Origin: Agrobacterium tumefaciens str. B6
Lineage (GTDB): Bacteria > Pseudomonadota > Alphaproteobacteria > Rhizobiales > Rhizobiaceae
DNA length: 64,000 nt
Assembly: GCF_001541315.1 (NCBI RefSeq)
Contig: NZ_LMVK01000034.1
Location: 310,001 to 374,000, forward strand
Direction of reading: 5' to 3'
The translations under genes were made by a program, and so were the position numbers. How positions within the stretch are numbered: position 1 is the stretch's first letter; the number at the start of each line of letters is the position of its first letter. Below the pieces are notes generated by a model, which was not told the DNA's origin, did no database searches, and saw only the letters and a list, made by a program, of their open reading frames with translations. Positions 26,041 through 35,124 of the stretch are shown piece after piece.

Positions 26041-27107
26041 GCACCACGGTTCCGGAATTCATTGATGACGGCCATCATGGGTTTTTCGTTGAAACTCCAG
26101 TCGAGCGGCAGCGGCCGGTTGGCGGTGCCGTCGCGGCGCGGATAGGCCCAGCGGATCCAGCTATATTGATCGGAAATGCCCCATGTGGTGATGGAGGAAA
26201 GCGGGCCGCCTGCAGAAGCTGCTTCCAGAAACTCGCGGACCTGGCCGGTGATCAGCATGTCGCGCTCGGCCTCCGGTGCCGGCAGCGTCTGGTCCATCAC
26301 GTCAAGTTCCGTCACCAGAACGGCAAGACCGTAACTGCGCATTTCCGTCGTGAAGGCGGCAAGCTCGTCCTTGGCGATCGGCCAGCCGCCGCGCAAATGC
26401 CCCTGCAGGCCGATGGCGTTGATCGGCGCGCCCTTTTCGAGCAGTTCGAGGATGAGATTGCGGAAAGCGGCGCGTTTGGCCGGCGATTTCTCGGCGGCAA
26501 ATTCGACGTCATATTCGTTGAGCACGAGCTGCGCCTTCGGATCGACCGCATGGGCGATCTCGAAAGCCTTCTTGATGGCATCAGGCCCCGCGCCATAATA
26601 CCAGGCATCACGCCGCGCACGCACATTGCCCGGCACGTCGGGGATCGGTTCGTTGACCACGTCCCAGCTGTGGATCACGTCCTTGTATCGCTCCATCACG
26701 GTAACGATATGGGTCTCCATCAGCTTTTCGACCTTCATGCCGCCGCCGATGCTCGCAAGCCAGGGCGCGTTGGAGGCATACCAGATCAGCGGATGGCCAT
26801 GCATGGAAAGCTTGTGCTGACGCGCGAAGTTGGCGATTGCATCCGCAGCGGTGAAATCGAACGCTTCAGCCGAAGGCCGCAGAACCTCCCATTTCATTTC
26901 GGTGACGGGGGTGATGCGCGAGCAATATTTCACCACCGCCTCGCCGATGCGGCTATCGGCGGTGAGGTCAGGCAGGTAGACGGCCGCGCCATATGGAGCG
27001 GTTTTGATCGTGGCTTTCTTCTGCGCGGCAAAGGCCGGGCCGGCCACGGCATGCAGCAGGCCAGCGCTTGCCGCACCACCCAGAAAATTCCGCCGCCCGA
27101 TCCGCAT
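26037..27107 (-). CDS. GH10 endo-beta-1,4-xylanase-family enzyme, Tat-exported
   Basis: A 356-residue glycoside hydrolase family 10 protein. The Tat signal is IGRRNFLGGAASAG followed by a hydrophobic stretch and AFA cleavage site. The acid/base Glu is in SWDVVNEPIPDV and the nucleophile Glu in VLVTELDVMD; MHGHPLIWYASNAPWL is also diagnostic. ATG at 27107 has GGAGG 7 nt upstream, excluding a 9-residue extension. It should act in the periplasm. Coupling to a glycosyltransferase suggests trimming of the cell's own polymer, not plant xylan digestion. Confidence 0.9.
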   Translation of the reverse strand: MRIGRRNFLGGAASAGLLHAVAGPAFAAQKKATIKTAPYGAAVYLPDLTADSRIGEAVVKYCSRITPVTEMKWEVLRPSAEAFDFTAADAIANFARQHKLSMHGHPLIWYASNAPWLASIGGGMKVEKLMETHIVTVMERYKDVIHSWDVVNEPIPDVPGNVRARRDAWYYGAGPDAIKKAFEIAHAVDPKAQLVLNEYDVEFAAEKSPAKRAAFRNLILELLEKGAPINAIGLQGHLRGGWPIAKDELAAFTTEMRSYGLAVLVTELDVMDQTLPAPEAERDMLITGQVREFLEAASAGGPLSSITTWGISDQYSWIRWAYPRRDGTANRPLPLDWSFNEKPMMAVINEFRNRGA

Positions 27108-27286
27108 CAACCCGCCTCCGCAACCCCGGCGCATCGGCGTCCGGAAGGACGCACCGCGCTTTCATTCTCAAAACATAACATTCCAATCATGCCAAAAGGA
27201 TATTAAAGATTTGCAAGGTTAACCGACGCTATACCACGTCATAATTGGTGAGCCCCGCTTAATGCGGTAGTAACTTCACTGTGAGA

Positions 27287-28231
27287 ATGCTTGGGCCGCC
27301 CCTCATGGAGTTGAAAAGCTTGGTCTCCGTTTCGATTGTCATTCCCGTTCGCAATGGCGAGCGTTACATCGTGGAAGCGATCGAAAGCGTGTTGCTGCAG
27401 GGCGAGACCATCCGCGAAGTGCTTGTTGTCGATGACGGCTCCACCGACACCACCGCGCAAAAGGTGGAAGGTTTTTCCGATCCGCGCGTGAAACTTCTGG
27501 CCCGGCCGCAGGGAAGACAGGGCGTTTCCGCCGTGCGCAATTTCGGCCTGTCGCAGGCGCGCGGCGAATGGACGATGTTTCTCGATGCCGACGACCGTCT
27601 GAAACCGGGCGCCATCGCAGCGCTTTGCGCCGGCATTTCCGGCCCTGAAGTCGTCGCCGTCTATGGCGATTACGAGCGCATCGATGAAAACGGCGTCAAG
27701 ATCGGCCGGCGCAATCTCATTCGCCGCCGGGAAAAGCCTGACGGTTTTATTCTCCAGCCGCTGCTCGGCGGAAACTTCATCGTCAACGGCGGCATCATGC
27801 TGGTCAGGACCCGCATCTTTCAGGACTTTGGCGGTTTCGACGAGACCTTGCGTTATGCGGAAGACTGGTACGGCTGGTGCAGGCTCGCCGCCGCCGGCCG
27901 TTTTGCCTATCTGCCCGGCCGCCATGTGCTCGACTACCGGGTGCACAGGACGAGCGTGATGATGAACAGGCTTTTGACCTTCCGGGATTGTGAACCGGCC
28001 ATCGAAGCCGTGTTTTCCGATCCCGCCATCATCGCAGCCGTCTCCCCGCAGGAACTGCGACGGCTTCGCCGCAAGTCCGAAAACCACATGAATGCCTATA
28101 CCGTGGCGCAGGCCTTTCGCGCCCGCCGCTACCGCGAGGCCTTTTCGGCGCTGGCCGATACCTTCCTCAACCGCCCGCGCCAGAGCCTCAGGGCCGTCGT
28201 TTTTTCCGCCGCCGCACTTGCCGGAATTTAG
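27287..28231 (+). CDS. Glycosyltransferase family 2 protein
   Basis: About 314 residues with the GT2 opening VSIVIPVRNGERYIVEAIESV (20 or more conserved positions), VVDDGSTDTTAQKVEGF and the DxD-like MFLDADDRLKPGAI. Three starts are possible, GTG 27281, ATG 27287 and ATG 27305, none with a clear ribosome-binding site; 27287 is a compromise. It is divergent from the GH10/GT pair and followed 8 nt later by another GT2 gene. Likely builds the repeat unit of a surface polysaccharide. Confidence 0.88.
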   Translation: MLGPPLMELKSLVSVSIVIPVRNGERYIVEAIESVLLQGETIREVLVVDDGSTDTTAQKVEGFSDPRVKLLARPQGRQGVSAVRNFGLSQARGEWTMFLDADDRLKPGAIAALCAGISGPEVVAVYGDYERIDENGVKIGRRNLIRRREKPDGFILQPLLGGNFIVNGGIMLVRTRIFQDFGGFDETLRYAEDWYGWCRLAAAGRFAYLPGRHVLDYRVHRTSVMMNRLLTFRDCEPAIEAVFSDPAIIAAVSPQELRRLRRKSENHMNAYTVAQAFRARRYREAFSALADTFLNRPRQSLRAVVFSAAALAGI

Positions 28232-28239
28232 GAGTTTCC

Positions 28240-29184
28240 ATGTCCGAGATCATGCCGGAAGCGGTGGTGTGCATTCCAAGTTTCCGCCGGCCGGAAGGCC
28301 TGAAAAAGACGCTCGCATCGCTCGCAGCCCAGAAGGTCGATTTTCCCTTCGCCGTCGTCGTTGTCGATAATGATGGCGCAGGCCAGCAGGGTCTCGCCGT
28401 CGCGCGCGCCTTTTTCGCCGAGAGCGGCATGGCCGGTCAGGCGCTGGTGGAACCGACGCAGGGCAATTGTTACGCCATCAACACGGCCTTCCGTACCGCC
28501 CGGCAGACTTATCCTTCGGCTGAGTGGTTGCTGATGATCGATGACGACGAGGCCGCCTCCCCCCAATGGCTTGCCGAAATGGTTTCGGCTGCAAAGTCCT
28601 TCGGCGTCGATATCGTCGGCGGACCGGTCAACCGCGAATTCGACGCCCCGGCTTCGAAGGCGGTTTTATCGCATCCACTGTTCGGCTCCATCGAAGCGCC
28701 GACCGGCCGGGTCGAGCAAATCCACGGATCGGGCAATTGCCTGATCTCCCGGCGGGTGGTCGAAACCCTGCCGAAACCGGAATTCGACGTGCAGGTCAAC
28801 TTCCTCGGCGGCGGCGACATGGACTTCTTTACCCGCTGCCGCAAGGCCGGTTTTAAATTCGCCTGGAATGCGCAAGCCGTCATTATCGAATATGTGCCGG
28901 AAAGCCGCATGGCGCCGCGCTGGATCATGGAGCGCTCGCTCCGCACCGGCATCATCAATTACAGCATCGACCGCGCCCGCCGCCCCGGCCTGAAAGGCGG
29001 ACTGCAGCTTGCCGCCAAAAACGCCGTCAGCCTGTGCCTGTCGCTGGTGCGCGCCGTTTCCGCCGGGTTGAAAACCGGCGCACTGCTGCCCGCCACCCAT
29101 CCGCCGCTGATGTCCATCGGCCGGGTGATGGCAAGCCTCGGCATCACGCTGACGCCTTACAAGGCGCCGGCGAAGAAGACCTGA
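28240..29184 (+). CDS. Glycosyltransferase family 2 protein
   Basis: A 314-residue GT2 enzyme. VVCIPSFRRPEGLKKTLASL, FAVVVVDNDGAG and WLLMIDDDEAASPQWLAEM give the nucleotide-binding strands and DxD; a later GGGDMDFFTRCRKAGF resembles the acceptor/catalytic ED-type region. An AGGAG site overlaps the preceding stop, so the two GT2 genes form an operon. Cytosolic, acting on a nucleotide-sugar donor of unknown kind. Confidence 0.9.
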   Translation: MSEIMPEAVVCIPSFRRPEGLKKTLASLAAQKVDFPFAVVVVDNDGAGQQGLAVARAFFAESGMAGQALVEPTQGNCYAINTAFRTARQTYPSAEWLLMIDDDEAASPQWLAEMVSAAKSFGVDIVGGPVNREFDAPASKAVLSHPLFGSIEAPTGRVEQIHGSGNCLISRRVVETLPKPEFDVQVNFLGGGDMDFFTRCRKAGFKFAWNAQAVIIEYVPESRMAPRWIMERSLRTGIINYSIDRARRPGLKGGLQLAAKNAVSLCLSLVRAVSAGLKTGALLPATHPPLMSIGRVMASLGITLTPYKAPAKKT

Positions 29185-29208
29185 AGTCTCCAATCACTCC
29201 AGCCGTGG

Positions 29209-29457
29209 TTAGCTCAGGGTCTTTTCCCTGCCGAGCGAGATTGTATTTATAAGCCGTTTCTGCAAACCGAACGACGAAAAGGCCGTCGCAAGGACGAGCA
29301 GCGGCACGAGCACCGGCCAGAAGAAACAAAGGACAATGCCGGTTACCCGATAAAAATCCCAGCTCTTATCGCGGCGGGCGCCTTCGATATAGGTCATGGC
29401 GAGAGAGGTAACGGTGCCAATTCCATATATGAAAAGAGAAATGGACGTAATCACCAT
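29209..29457 (-). CDS. Small membrane protein
   Basis: An 82-residue protein with two hydrophobic helices (ITSISLFIYGIGTVTSLAM and GIVLCFFWPVLVPLLVLATA) separated by a polar loop EGARRDKSWDF. ATG at 29457 has CGAGG upstream and an AT-rich region with a TATAAA-like -10 further out, whereas the longer frame begins inside that promoter-like DNA. Function unknown; placed among polysaccharide genes. Confidence 0.65.
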   Translation of the reverse strand: MVITSISLFIYGIGTVTSLAMTYIEGARRDKSWDFYRVTGIVLCFFWPVLVPLLVLATAFSSFGLQKRLINTISLGREKTLS

Positions 29458-29611
29458 TGGCGGCCTCGAAATATCTCTGATTCGAATAAATTTATAATAT
29501 TTGTGCAGTGTAGCGCACCCGTTCGCAGTTGCAACGGGTTTCGGCGGCGAAGCGCATCGATTCAATATGTTAGAGAAATCTCAAATTATCGGGCGGGAGA
29601 GGCGCAATGCT

Positions 29612-30484
29612 CTAGCGATTTTGCCCCGACGCCCCGAAGCGGTACTTCAGCAGCGAATATATGGCGATCGGATTGGTCAGCAGGTAACGTTTTCCAAGAC
29701 GCTTCGGCTCAAGCATCGCCCGGTAGAGCCATTCCAGCCCCATATCCTGCATCCATTGCGGCGCCCGGCTGTTCTTGCCGGCGAGAAAATCGAAAAGGCC
29801 GCCGCAGGTCTTGATGACAGCGATGCCGGAAAGCCTGTCCAGATTGCGCGAAACGAAACGCTGCTCCAGCGGTATGCCGAAACCAACCCAGAGAATATCT
29901 GTCCCGGATGCGGCGATATCGGCGAGGATCGCCTCTTCCTCGGCCCGGCTGAAATAACCGTTGCGCCGCCCGGAAAAGGCGAGGCGCGGATAGAGCCTCT
30001 GCATTTCCTCGACTGCCGCACGGTTCACGTCTTCAGAACCGCCGAGGAAATAAAACCGGCTGCCCGTCTCTTCGGCGCGCTTCGCCACCGCATGGACGAG
30101 ATCAGTCGTCGCGACCCGTTCCCTCAATGCCCTCGGGCAGAACTTGCGGGAGAAGATCACCAGCGACATGCCATCGGCGTGTATCTGGTCCGCCTGCCGC
30201 AGCATGGCGTCAAATTCCCGGTCGTGATGGCAGAGCGCGATGACCTGGCCGTTCGCCGATGTCGAATAAAATGGCCGTGCACCGGCGACGCGCGCCGACG
30301 TCGCACGCAGGATGAAATCCCGCGCCGTTTCATCAATGGTCGCGTCAGTGATGGGCAACGCCGCAAGCGGAATAACCGGCCAGACCTGACCAGTCCCCTC
30401 CGCATCCGGCATCTCTCTCCCTGTCATGATCTGTCCGGTGTCCAAGATAGGCATCGTTTCATTGTTATATTCACGCTTATGCAT
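29612..30484 (-). CDS. WecB/TagA/CpsF-family glycosyltransferase
   Basis: About 290 residues. The GT26 fold is seen in SRFYFLGGSEDVNRAAVEEM, YPRLAFSGRRNGYF, ILWVGFGIPLEQRFVSRN (the G-x-P-x-x-Q/E element) and CGGLFDFLAGKNSRAPQWMQ. GT26 enzymes transfer ManNAc-type or hexose residues to lipid-linked acceptors on the cytoplasmic face. Start is uncertain: ATG 30484 is used, but GTG 30505 or ATG 30454 are possible. Single gene, minus strand. Confidence 0.9.
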   Translation of the reverse strand: MHKREYNNETMPILDTGQIMTGREMPDAEGTGQVWPVIPLAALPITDATIDETARDFILRATSARVAGARPFYSTSANGQVIALCHHDREFDAMLRQADQIHADGMSLVIFSRKFCPRALRERVATTDLVHAVAKRAEETGSRFYFLGGSEDVNRAAVEEMQRLYPRLAFSGRRNGYFSRAEEEAILADIAASGTDILWVGFGIPLEQRFVSRNLDRLSGIAVIKTCGGLFDFLAGKNSRAPQWMQDMGLEWLYRAMLEPKRLGKRYLLTNPIAIYSLLKYRFGASGQNR

Positions 30485-30657
30485 AGGGTATAAGGCTTCA
30501 AACACTACGAAGAACTATCATTAATATTTTTATAAATCCCCGTATGCGGCAGGCATTTTACACGCCTGAAGGTTGTGCGCCACATTTTCTGCCTATTCCG
30601 GTTTTCCAGCCGATGGGTTAAGGGACGCGGAAATCAAACCACGGAAGGGCTCCGGCC

Positions 30658-30867
30658 ATGGAAACAATCTCGATCGACAATCGCGGCGATTTCGGCCTCT
30701 GGGCGATAGAACGGGCAAAAGAAATCGTGGCCAACGAGGCCTCCGATCTTGCGATTTCGGTTCGCGACGGTGACGAGGCCGGCATTCGCGACGCCGGCAA
30801 TGCGCTGGGTGCTGCCATCGCCGCGGCCCTGCTCGAAGTTTATGACGGTCTGATTTCGGAAGAATAA
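30658..30867 (+). CDS. Small conserved-looking hypothetical protein
   Basis: A 69-residue acidic protein (about 16% Asp plus Glu), predicted largely helical, with no signal or membrane helix. A GGAAGGG-type site upstream and good codon use support reality. The stop is 25 nt from the convergent Wzz-like gene stop. No family recognised; it might be a regulator or chaperone of the polysaccharide machinery, but that is a guess. Confidence 0.6.
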   Translation: METISIDNRGDFGLWAIERAKEIVANEASDLAISVRDGDEAGIRDAGNALGAAIAAALLEVYDGLISEE

Positions 30868-30891
30868 CCCGGCACGGAGCCGCCTTACGGC

Positions 30892-32514
30892 TTAACGCGC
30901 CACGGCTTCCGCATGATTGTCCCGCCGCAGATAACCCCAGAGGCCGAGAGCCACGGCAAGTCCGAGACCGAGGAACAGACCCCCGACGCCACCGGCAATC
31001 AGGAAGGTCAGCTTGCCGGGCGGCCAGCTTCTGGAATTGGGTGCGACCGGCTGCGAAATCACCCGCACATTGGTGGAATCGATCGACTGCTGTTCGGCCA
31101 GCTGGCGCGAGCGGGTCAGATAGGTCTCGTAGATCGCCGCCGCCGAGCGGGCGTCGCGATCAAGATCACGCAGCCGCACCTGAGCGTCATTGTCGGTAAA
31201 GACATTGGCGCGTTCCGCCACTGCCTTCAGCCTCAGCGCATCCAGCGAGGAGCGCGCTTCGGCGACATTGATCTTGGCCGCCTGCAAGATGCGCCGCGCC
31301 TCGTCCGCCATGCCGCGTTCCAGCATCGCCCGCTCCGCACCCGCGGTTGCAAGACGCGGATGGCGGGCGCCATAGGTCAGCGTCATCGCGCCGATCTGCT
31401 GCTGCAGGGTACTATATTGGGCGCGGATGGTGTTCATGGTCTGGCTGTCGAAGATGGCGTCGCTCTGGGTGCGGTTCTGGGCAATCGCCGCCTCCATCTG
31501 CTTGAGACGCGATTCTTCCTGAATGAGCCGCTGCTGGGTCGCAAGCACCTGCGCATTCAGCTCGCCGGATGCGAGATTGCTGACGAGCTGGCCGTTATTT
31601 TCCTGCAGGCCGTTCTCGCGGCGGAAATCGGCCACGCGCTTTTCGGCGATGGTGACATTCTCGCGCATTTCCTCGAGCCGCTTCTTGAGATCGTCGACGA
31701 CGCGCTGGCTGCTGTCGGAGGTCGTCTGGAACAACTCGCTTTCGAAGGCCTTCACGATGGCCTTGGAAACCGTCACGGATTTTTCCGCATCATTGGTCCA
31801 GACCGAAAGCGTCACGACAAAGGAACGCGGATCGCGTTCCGCCGCCACCCGGTCGCCGAGCGAACGAAGCGCACCGACCCGGTTGTCGCCATCGTCAGGC
31901 GCGGAAGAGAACATCGCCTTCAACCGGGCAAGCAGCGGTGGCGTTATGAATTCACGGTCCTGATCGAGCTTCAACTCGTCCACCACCCGCGCCAGCACGT
32001 TGCGTGAAGTGATGGTGCGCAGCTTGCTTTCCACCTCGAGGATCTGCGTGTCCCGCTGCTGGTTGGGTGAAAACACCCCGTCATTGACGACATTCAGATT
32101 GGAGGGATTAACGACGATATCCGTATAGGCCTTGTAGCGCGGCGGCGTCATATAGGCGTAGGTGAGTGCGCCGGCGACGCAGAGAACAATCGCCAGCACG
32201 ATCCAGACGATGCCTTTGCGAAGCCAGAGGATGACGTCATCCACACCGATCCTGTCGATATGTTTCAGGCCAGGCAGCGCAGCCGCCAGGCTGCCGCTCG
32301 GTGAAGCCGTCTTCACCCGCGTCTCGGCCGGAGCCGGCTCGGCAGCAGTCGCCGCCGGTTTCGGCTCAAGATGCTCCTTCAGCACCGTGCGCTCGAAAAC
32401 CTCGTCCTCATCCACCAGATCGTCCAGCAGGGAACCATGGGGTTTCGCGGCGGACGCCGTTTTTTCATCGAGCGGACGTGCCTGCTTATGTCCCGCCTTT
32501 TGAAGCCTGTACAT
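30892..32514 (-). CDS. Wzz/GumC-type polysaccharide co-polymerase
   Basis: A 540-residue protein with a first membrane helix near residue 100 (IVWIVLAIVLCVAGALTYAY) followed by the Wzz-type strand PPRYKAYTDIVVNPSN, a long periplasmic coiled coil (about 250-430) and a second helix near the C terminus (LTFLIAGGVGGLFLGLGLAV). There is no C-terminal tyrosine kinase domain with Walker motifs. The 85-residue cytoplasmic N terminus is unusually long and acidic. ATG 32514 is used; a TTG 12 nt upstream is possible. Sets polymer chain length or helps export. Confidence 0.88.
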   Translation of the reverse strand: MYRLQKAGHKQARPLDEKTASAAKPHGSLLDDLVDEDEVFERTVLKEHLEPKPAATAAEPAPAETRVKTASPSGSLAAALPGLKHIDRIGVDDVILWLRKGIVWIVLAIVLCVAGALTYAYMTPPRYKAYTDIVVNPSNLNVVNDGVFSPNQQRDTQILEVESKLRTITSRNVLARVVDELKLDQDREFITPPLLARLKAMFSSAPDDGDNRVGALRSLGDRVAAERDPRSFVVTLSVWTNDAEKSVTVSKAIVKAFESELFQTTSDSSQRVVDDLKKRLEEMRENVTIAEKRVADFRRENGLQENNGQLVSNLASGELNAQVLATQQRLIQEESRLKQMEAAIAQNRTQSDAIFDSQTMNTIRAQYSTLQQQIGAMTLTYGARHPRLATAGAERAMLERGMADEARRILQAAKINVAEARSSLDALRLKAVAERANVFTDNDAQVRLRDLDRDARSAAAIYETYLTRSRQLAEQQSIDSTNVRVISQPVAPNSRSWPPGKLTFLIAGGVGGLFLGLGLAVALGLWGYLRRDNHAEAVAR

Positions 32515-32772
32515 CAGCCAATCCAACTCGAACGAACCACAAAAAAGGCCGGCAACACATGGTTCTCATCGTCGCCAGAGCCGCTATCGACAGACAAGTT
32601 TAAATATGACGGGTGAATTTTAGGTTACCCGCATCATTCCCGCCATCATCGCCTATTCGCGGCCGCCATGAAAGGGATGATTGACTTGAATGGATCGATA
32701 CGGTTCTTTCAACCGTTATATTTTTACACTATCCATTTACCCCTCAAAGATTTTATCGAAACGGAGTTTGGA

Positions 32773-34188
32773 ATGAGCCTGAAATTTGGAACGAGCGGCC
32801 TTCGCGGCCTCTCCGTCGATCTGAAAGGAAAGGCCTCGGCCGTCTATGCCACGGCATTTGCAAGGCATCTTCTCACATCGGGCCAGGCAAAGGCGGGTGA
32901 TCCCATTCTCGTCGGCCGCGATTTCCGTGATTCGAGCCCGGATGTTTCCGCCACCTGCATCGCTGCGCTGAAAAAAGCCGGCCTGACGCCGTTCGATTGC
33001 GGTGCGGTGCCGACACCAGCGCTTGCGCTTTACGGCATGTCGCTGAAGGCAGGCGCGCTGATGATAACAGGCTCGCATATCCCGGCCGACCGCAACGGCA
33101 TCAAGTTCTACCGCCCGGACGGCGAAATCGACAAGCAGGACGAGACGGCGATTGCCGCTCTCGCTGCCGAAATCGAAGCGGAGGGCGTAAGCGACGAGGC
33201 GGCGACGGCGGAGGACCATTCCGGCACCGCAGCCGAACTTTTCTACGAGCGTAACATTGCGCTGCTGCCGGAAAAGGCGCTCTCCGGCCTCAAGATCGGT
33301 GTTTACCAGCACAGCACCGTGGCGCGCGATCTCTTTGTCGACGTCCTTGCCCATTATGGCGCTGATGTCGTTCCGCTCGGCCGCTCCGAAACCTTCATCC
33401 CCGTCGATACCGAAGCGGTCTCGCCGGAAACGCTGGCCCTTCTCAAGAAATGGTCGCTGGAGCATCGTCTCGATGCCATCGTTTCCGCAGATGGCGACGG
33501 CGACCGTCCGCTGCTGACCGATGAAAACGGCGTGCCGCTGCGCGGCGACCTCATCGGCCTGATCACCGCCAACTTCCTAGGAGCCGGCGTGGTCGTCACC
33601 CCCGTCACCTCCAATTCGGGCATCGAGGCAAGCGGCTCCTTCGACGTTATCCGTACCAAAGTCGGCTCCCCCTTCGTCATCGCCGGCATGACCGAGGCGC
33701 TCGCCGCCGGCAGGAACGGCGTCATGGGCTTCGAGGCCAATGGCGGCCTGCTCACGGCCTCCGCCTTCACACTCAACGGCAGGCCGCTTTCGCCGCTGCC
33801 GACGCGGGACAGCTTCCTGCCGATCCTCGCCGTGCTGCTTCTCTCGGCAGAACAGAAAAAGCCGCTGTCGCAGATCGCCGCCGCCTATAAGCTGCCGGTC
33901 GCCGCCGCCGATCGTCTGGAAAATTTCGCCCAGGAAAAGAGCGCCGCCCTGATGACGCATCTGCGCGCCTCGCGGACCAATCTCGACGCCTTCCTCGCCC
34001 CGGTCGGCTCCGTCAAAGCGCTGAGCGACATTGACGGCCTGCGCGTGGCGCTCACCGACGGCAGCACCATCCACTTCCGCCCTTCCGGAAATGCTCCGGA
34101 AATGCGCTGCTACGTCGAGGCCGCCAATCAGGATGAGGCCGAAACGCTTCTGAACAAGGGGCTCGATCTCATCCGTAATTTCGGATGA
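32773..34188 (+). CDS. Phosphomannomutase/phosphoglucomutase family protein
   Basis: A 471-residue alpha-D-phosphohexomutase. KFGTSGLRGLSVDLKGK begins the protein, the phosphoserine loop is MITGSHIPADRNGIKF, the metal loop is VSADGDGDRPLLTD, and the C-terminal phosphate-binding loop is TIHFRPSGNAPEMRCYVE. ATG 32773 has GGAG 7 nt upstream; the 35-residue extension is rejected. It interconverts hexose 6- and 1-phosphates, supplying GDP-mannose or UDP-glucose precursors to the neighbouring polysaccharide genes. Confidence 0.93.
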   Translation: MSLKFGTSGLRGLSVDLKGKASAVYATAFARHLLTSGQAKAGDPILVGRDFRDSSPDVSATCIAALKKAGLTPFDCGAVPTPALALYGMSLKAGALMITGSHIPADRNGIKFYRPDGEIDKQDETAIAALAAEIEAEGVSDEAATAEDHSGTAAELFYERNIALLPEKALSGLKIGVYQHSTVARDLFVDVLAHYGADVVPLGRSETFIPVDTEAVSPETLALLKKWSLEHRLDAIVSADGDGDRPLLTDENGVPLRGDLIGLITANFLGAGVVVTPVTSNSGIEASGSFDVIRTKVGSPFVIAGMTEALAAGRNGVMGFEANGGLLTASAFTLNGRPLSPLPTRDSFLPILAVLLLSAEQKKPLSQIAAAYKLPVAAADRLENFAQEKSAALMTHLRASRTNLDAFLAPVGSVKALSDIDGLRVALTDGSTIHFRPSGNAPEMRCYVEAANQDEAETLLNKGLDLIRNFG

Positions 34189-34198
34189 TGTTTTGCAT

Positions 34199-34220
34199 GA
34201 TGCCGGGCTTGCCCGGCATC
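34199..34220. terminator. Hairpin after phosphomannomutase
   Basis: A perfect 10-bp stem GATGCCGGGC/GCCCGGCATC with a 2-base loop lies 11 nt past the stop. The T-rich stretch that follows (TGTCCTCTTT) is only moderate, so termination is probable rather than certain. Confidence 0.65.
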
Positions 34221-34321
34221 TGTCCTCTTTGACCTGTCGCAAATGTCGCACCCCGCCAGTGCCCTGTTGCTCTTCCGGCTCTGCGGAGCGATAAGAACCG
34301 GAGGGCCACAAGAGGCGGATT

Positions 34322-34723
34322 ATGAGCGGCGAGACCATTACCCTTTATGAAGCGATCGGTGGCGATGCGACCGTCAGGGCGCTCACCCGGCGCTTCTACG
34401 AATTGATGGATACCCTGCCGGAGGCAGCGCGCTGCCGCGCCATCCACCCTGCCGATCTCTCCGGCAGCGAGGCGAAGTTCTACGATTATCTGACGGGATA
34501 TCTTGGCGGACCGCCCGTCTATGTCGAGAAACACGGCCATCCGATGTTGCGGCGACGCCATTTCGTCGCCCCCATCGGCCCCGCCGAGCGGGATGAATGG
34601 TTGCTCTGCTTCCGCCGCGCCATGGACGAAACCATCGAGAACGTGAAGCTGCGCGAGATCATCTGGACGCCGGTGGAACGGCTGGCCTTTCACATGCAGA
34701 ACCAGGAGGCAGACAGCCAATGA
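34322..34723 (+). CDS. Group II truncated hemoglobin
   Basis: A 133-residue 2-on-2 globin. YEAIGGDATVRALTRRFYELM begins helix A/B, the GPPVYVEKHGHPMLRRRHF stretch carries the proximal-side elements, with the heme-binding His in RRRHFVAPIG and the group II Trp in DEWLLCF. Such proteins bind O2 or NO and help with oxidative or nitrosative stress. Its stop overlaps the next start (ATGA), so it is coupled to a DUF423 membrane protein. Confidence 0.92.
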   Translation: MSGETITLYEAIGGDATVRALTRRFYELMDTLPEAARCRAIHPADLSGSEAKFYDYLTGYLGGPPVYVEKHGHPMLRRRHFVAPIGPAERDEWLLCFRRAMDETIENVKLREIIWTPVERLAFHMQNQEADSQ

Positions 34724-35115
34724 CCACGCAGAGCGCGACCATCGCAAGCGTTCCCCGTGAAAGATTGCGGGCCTTCATTCTGTTGCTGGGCGGCCTGCTG
34801 GGCGCGGCCGGGGTCATGCTTGCAGCCGCAGCCACCCATACCGGCGAAACCTATATGCTCGGCAATGCCTCGGCGATGGCGCTGGCCCATGCGCCGGTGC
34901 TGGTGGCGCTGCATATCGGTGCGGGTCGCATCAGAACCGCCATTCCGGCGGGCCTGATCCTCGGCCTCGGCACGGCGATCTTTGTCGGCGATCTCGTTGT
35001 CAGGCATTTTTCCGGCCACAGCCTGTTTCCCTACGCTGCACCCACGGGCGGCCTCGGCATGATCGTCGGGTGGCTGGTACTCTGCGCGGGAGCGTTTCTG
35101 AAGCCGAAGGGCTAG
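34720..35115 (+). CDS. DUF423 family membrane protein
   Basis: A 131-residue protein with four hydrophobic segments, ending with the family signature TPYAAPTGGLGMIVGWLVL-like region (AAPTGGLGMIVGWLVLCAGA). ATG 34720 sits in ATGA with the hemoglobin stop and has a strong AGGAGG upstream. Homologs are small inner-membrane proteins of unknown role. Coupling to the hemoglobin suggests a shared redox or gas-related function, which is an inference. Confidence 0.88.
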   Translation: MTTQSATIASVPRERLRAFILLLGGLLGAAGVMLAAAATHTGETYMLGNASAMALAHAPVLVALHIGAGRIRTAIPAGLILGLGTAIFVGDLVVRHFSGHSLFPYAAPTGGLGMIVGWLVLCAGAFLKPKG

Positions 35116-35124
35116 CTTTCAGCC

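Noticed and set aside
34235-34250. Direct repeat TGTCGC-AAA-TGTCGCA upstream of the hemoglobin
   Set aside because: Too short and unmatched to a known regulator to call an operator.
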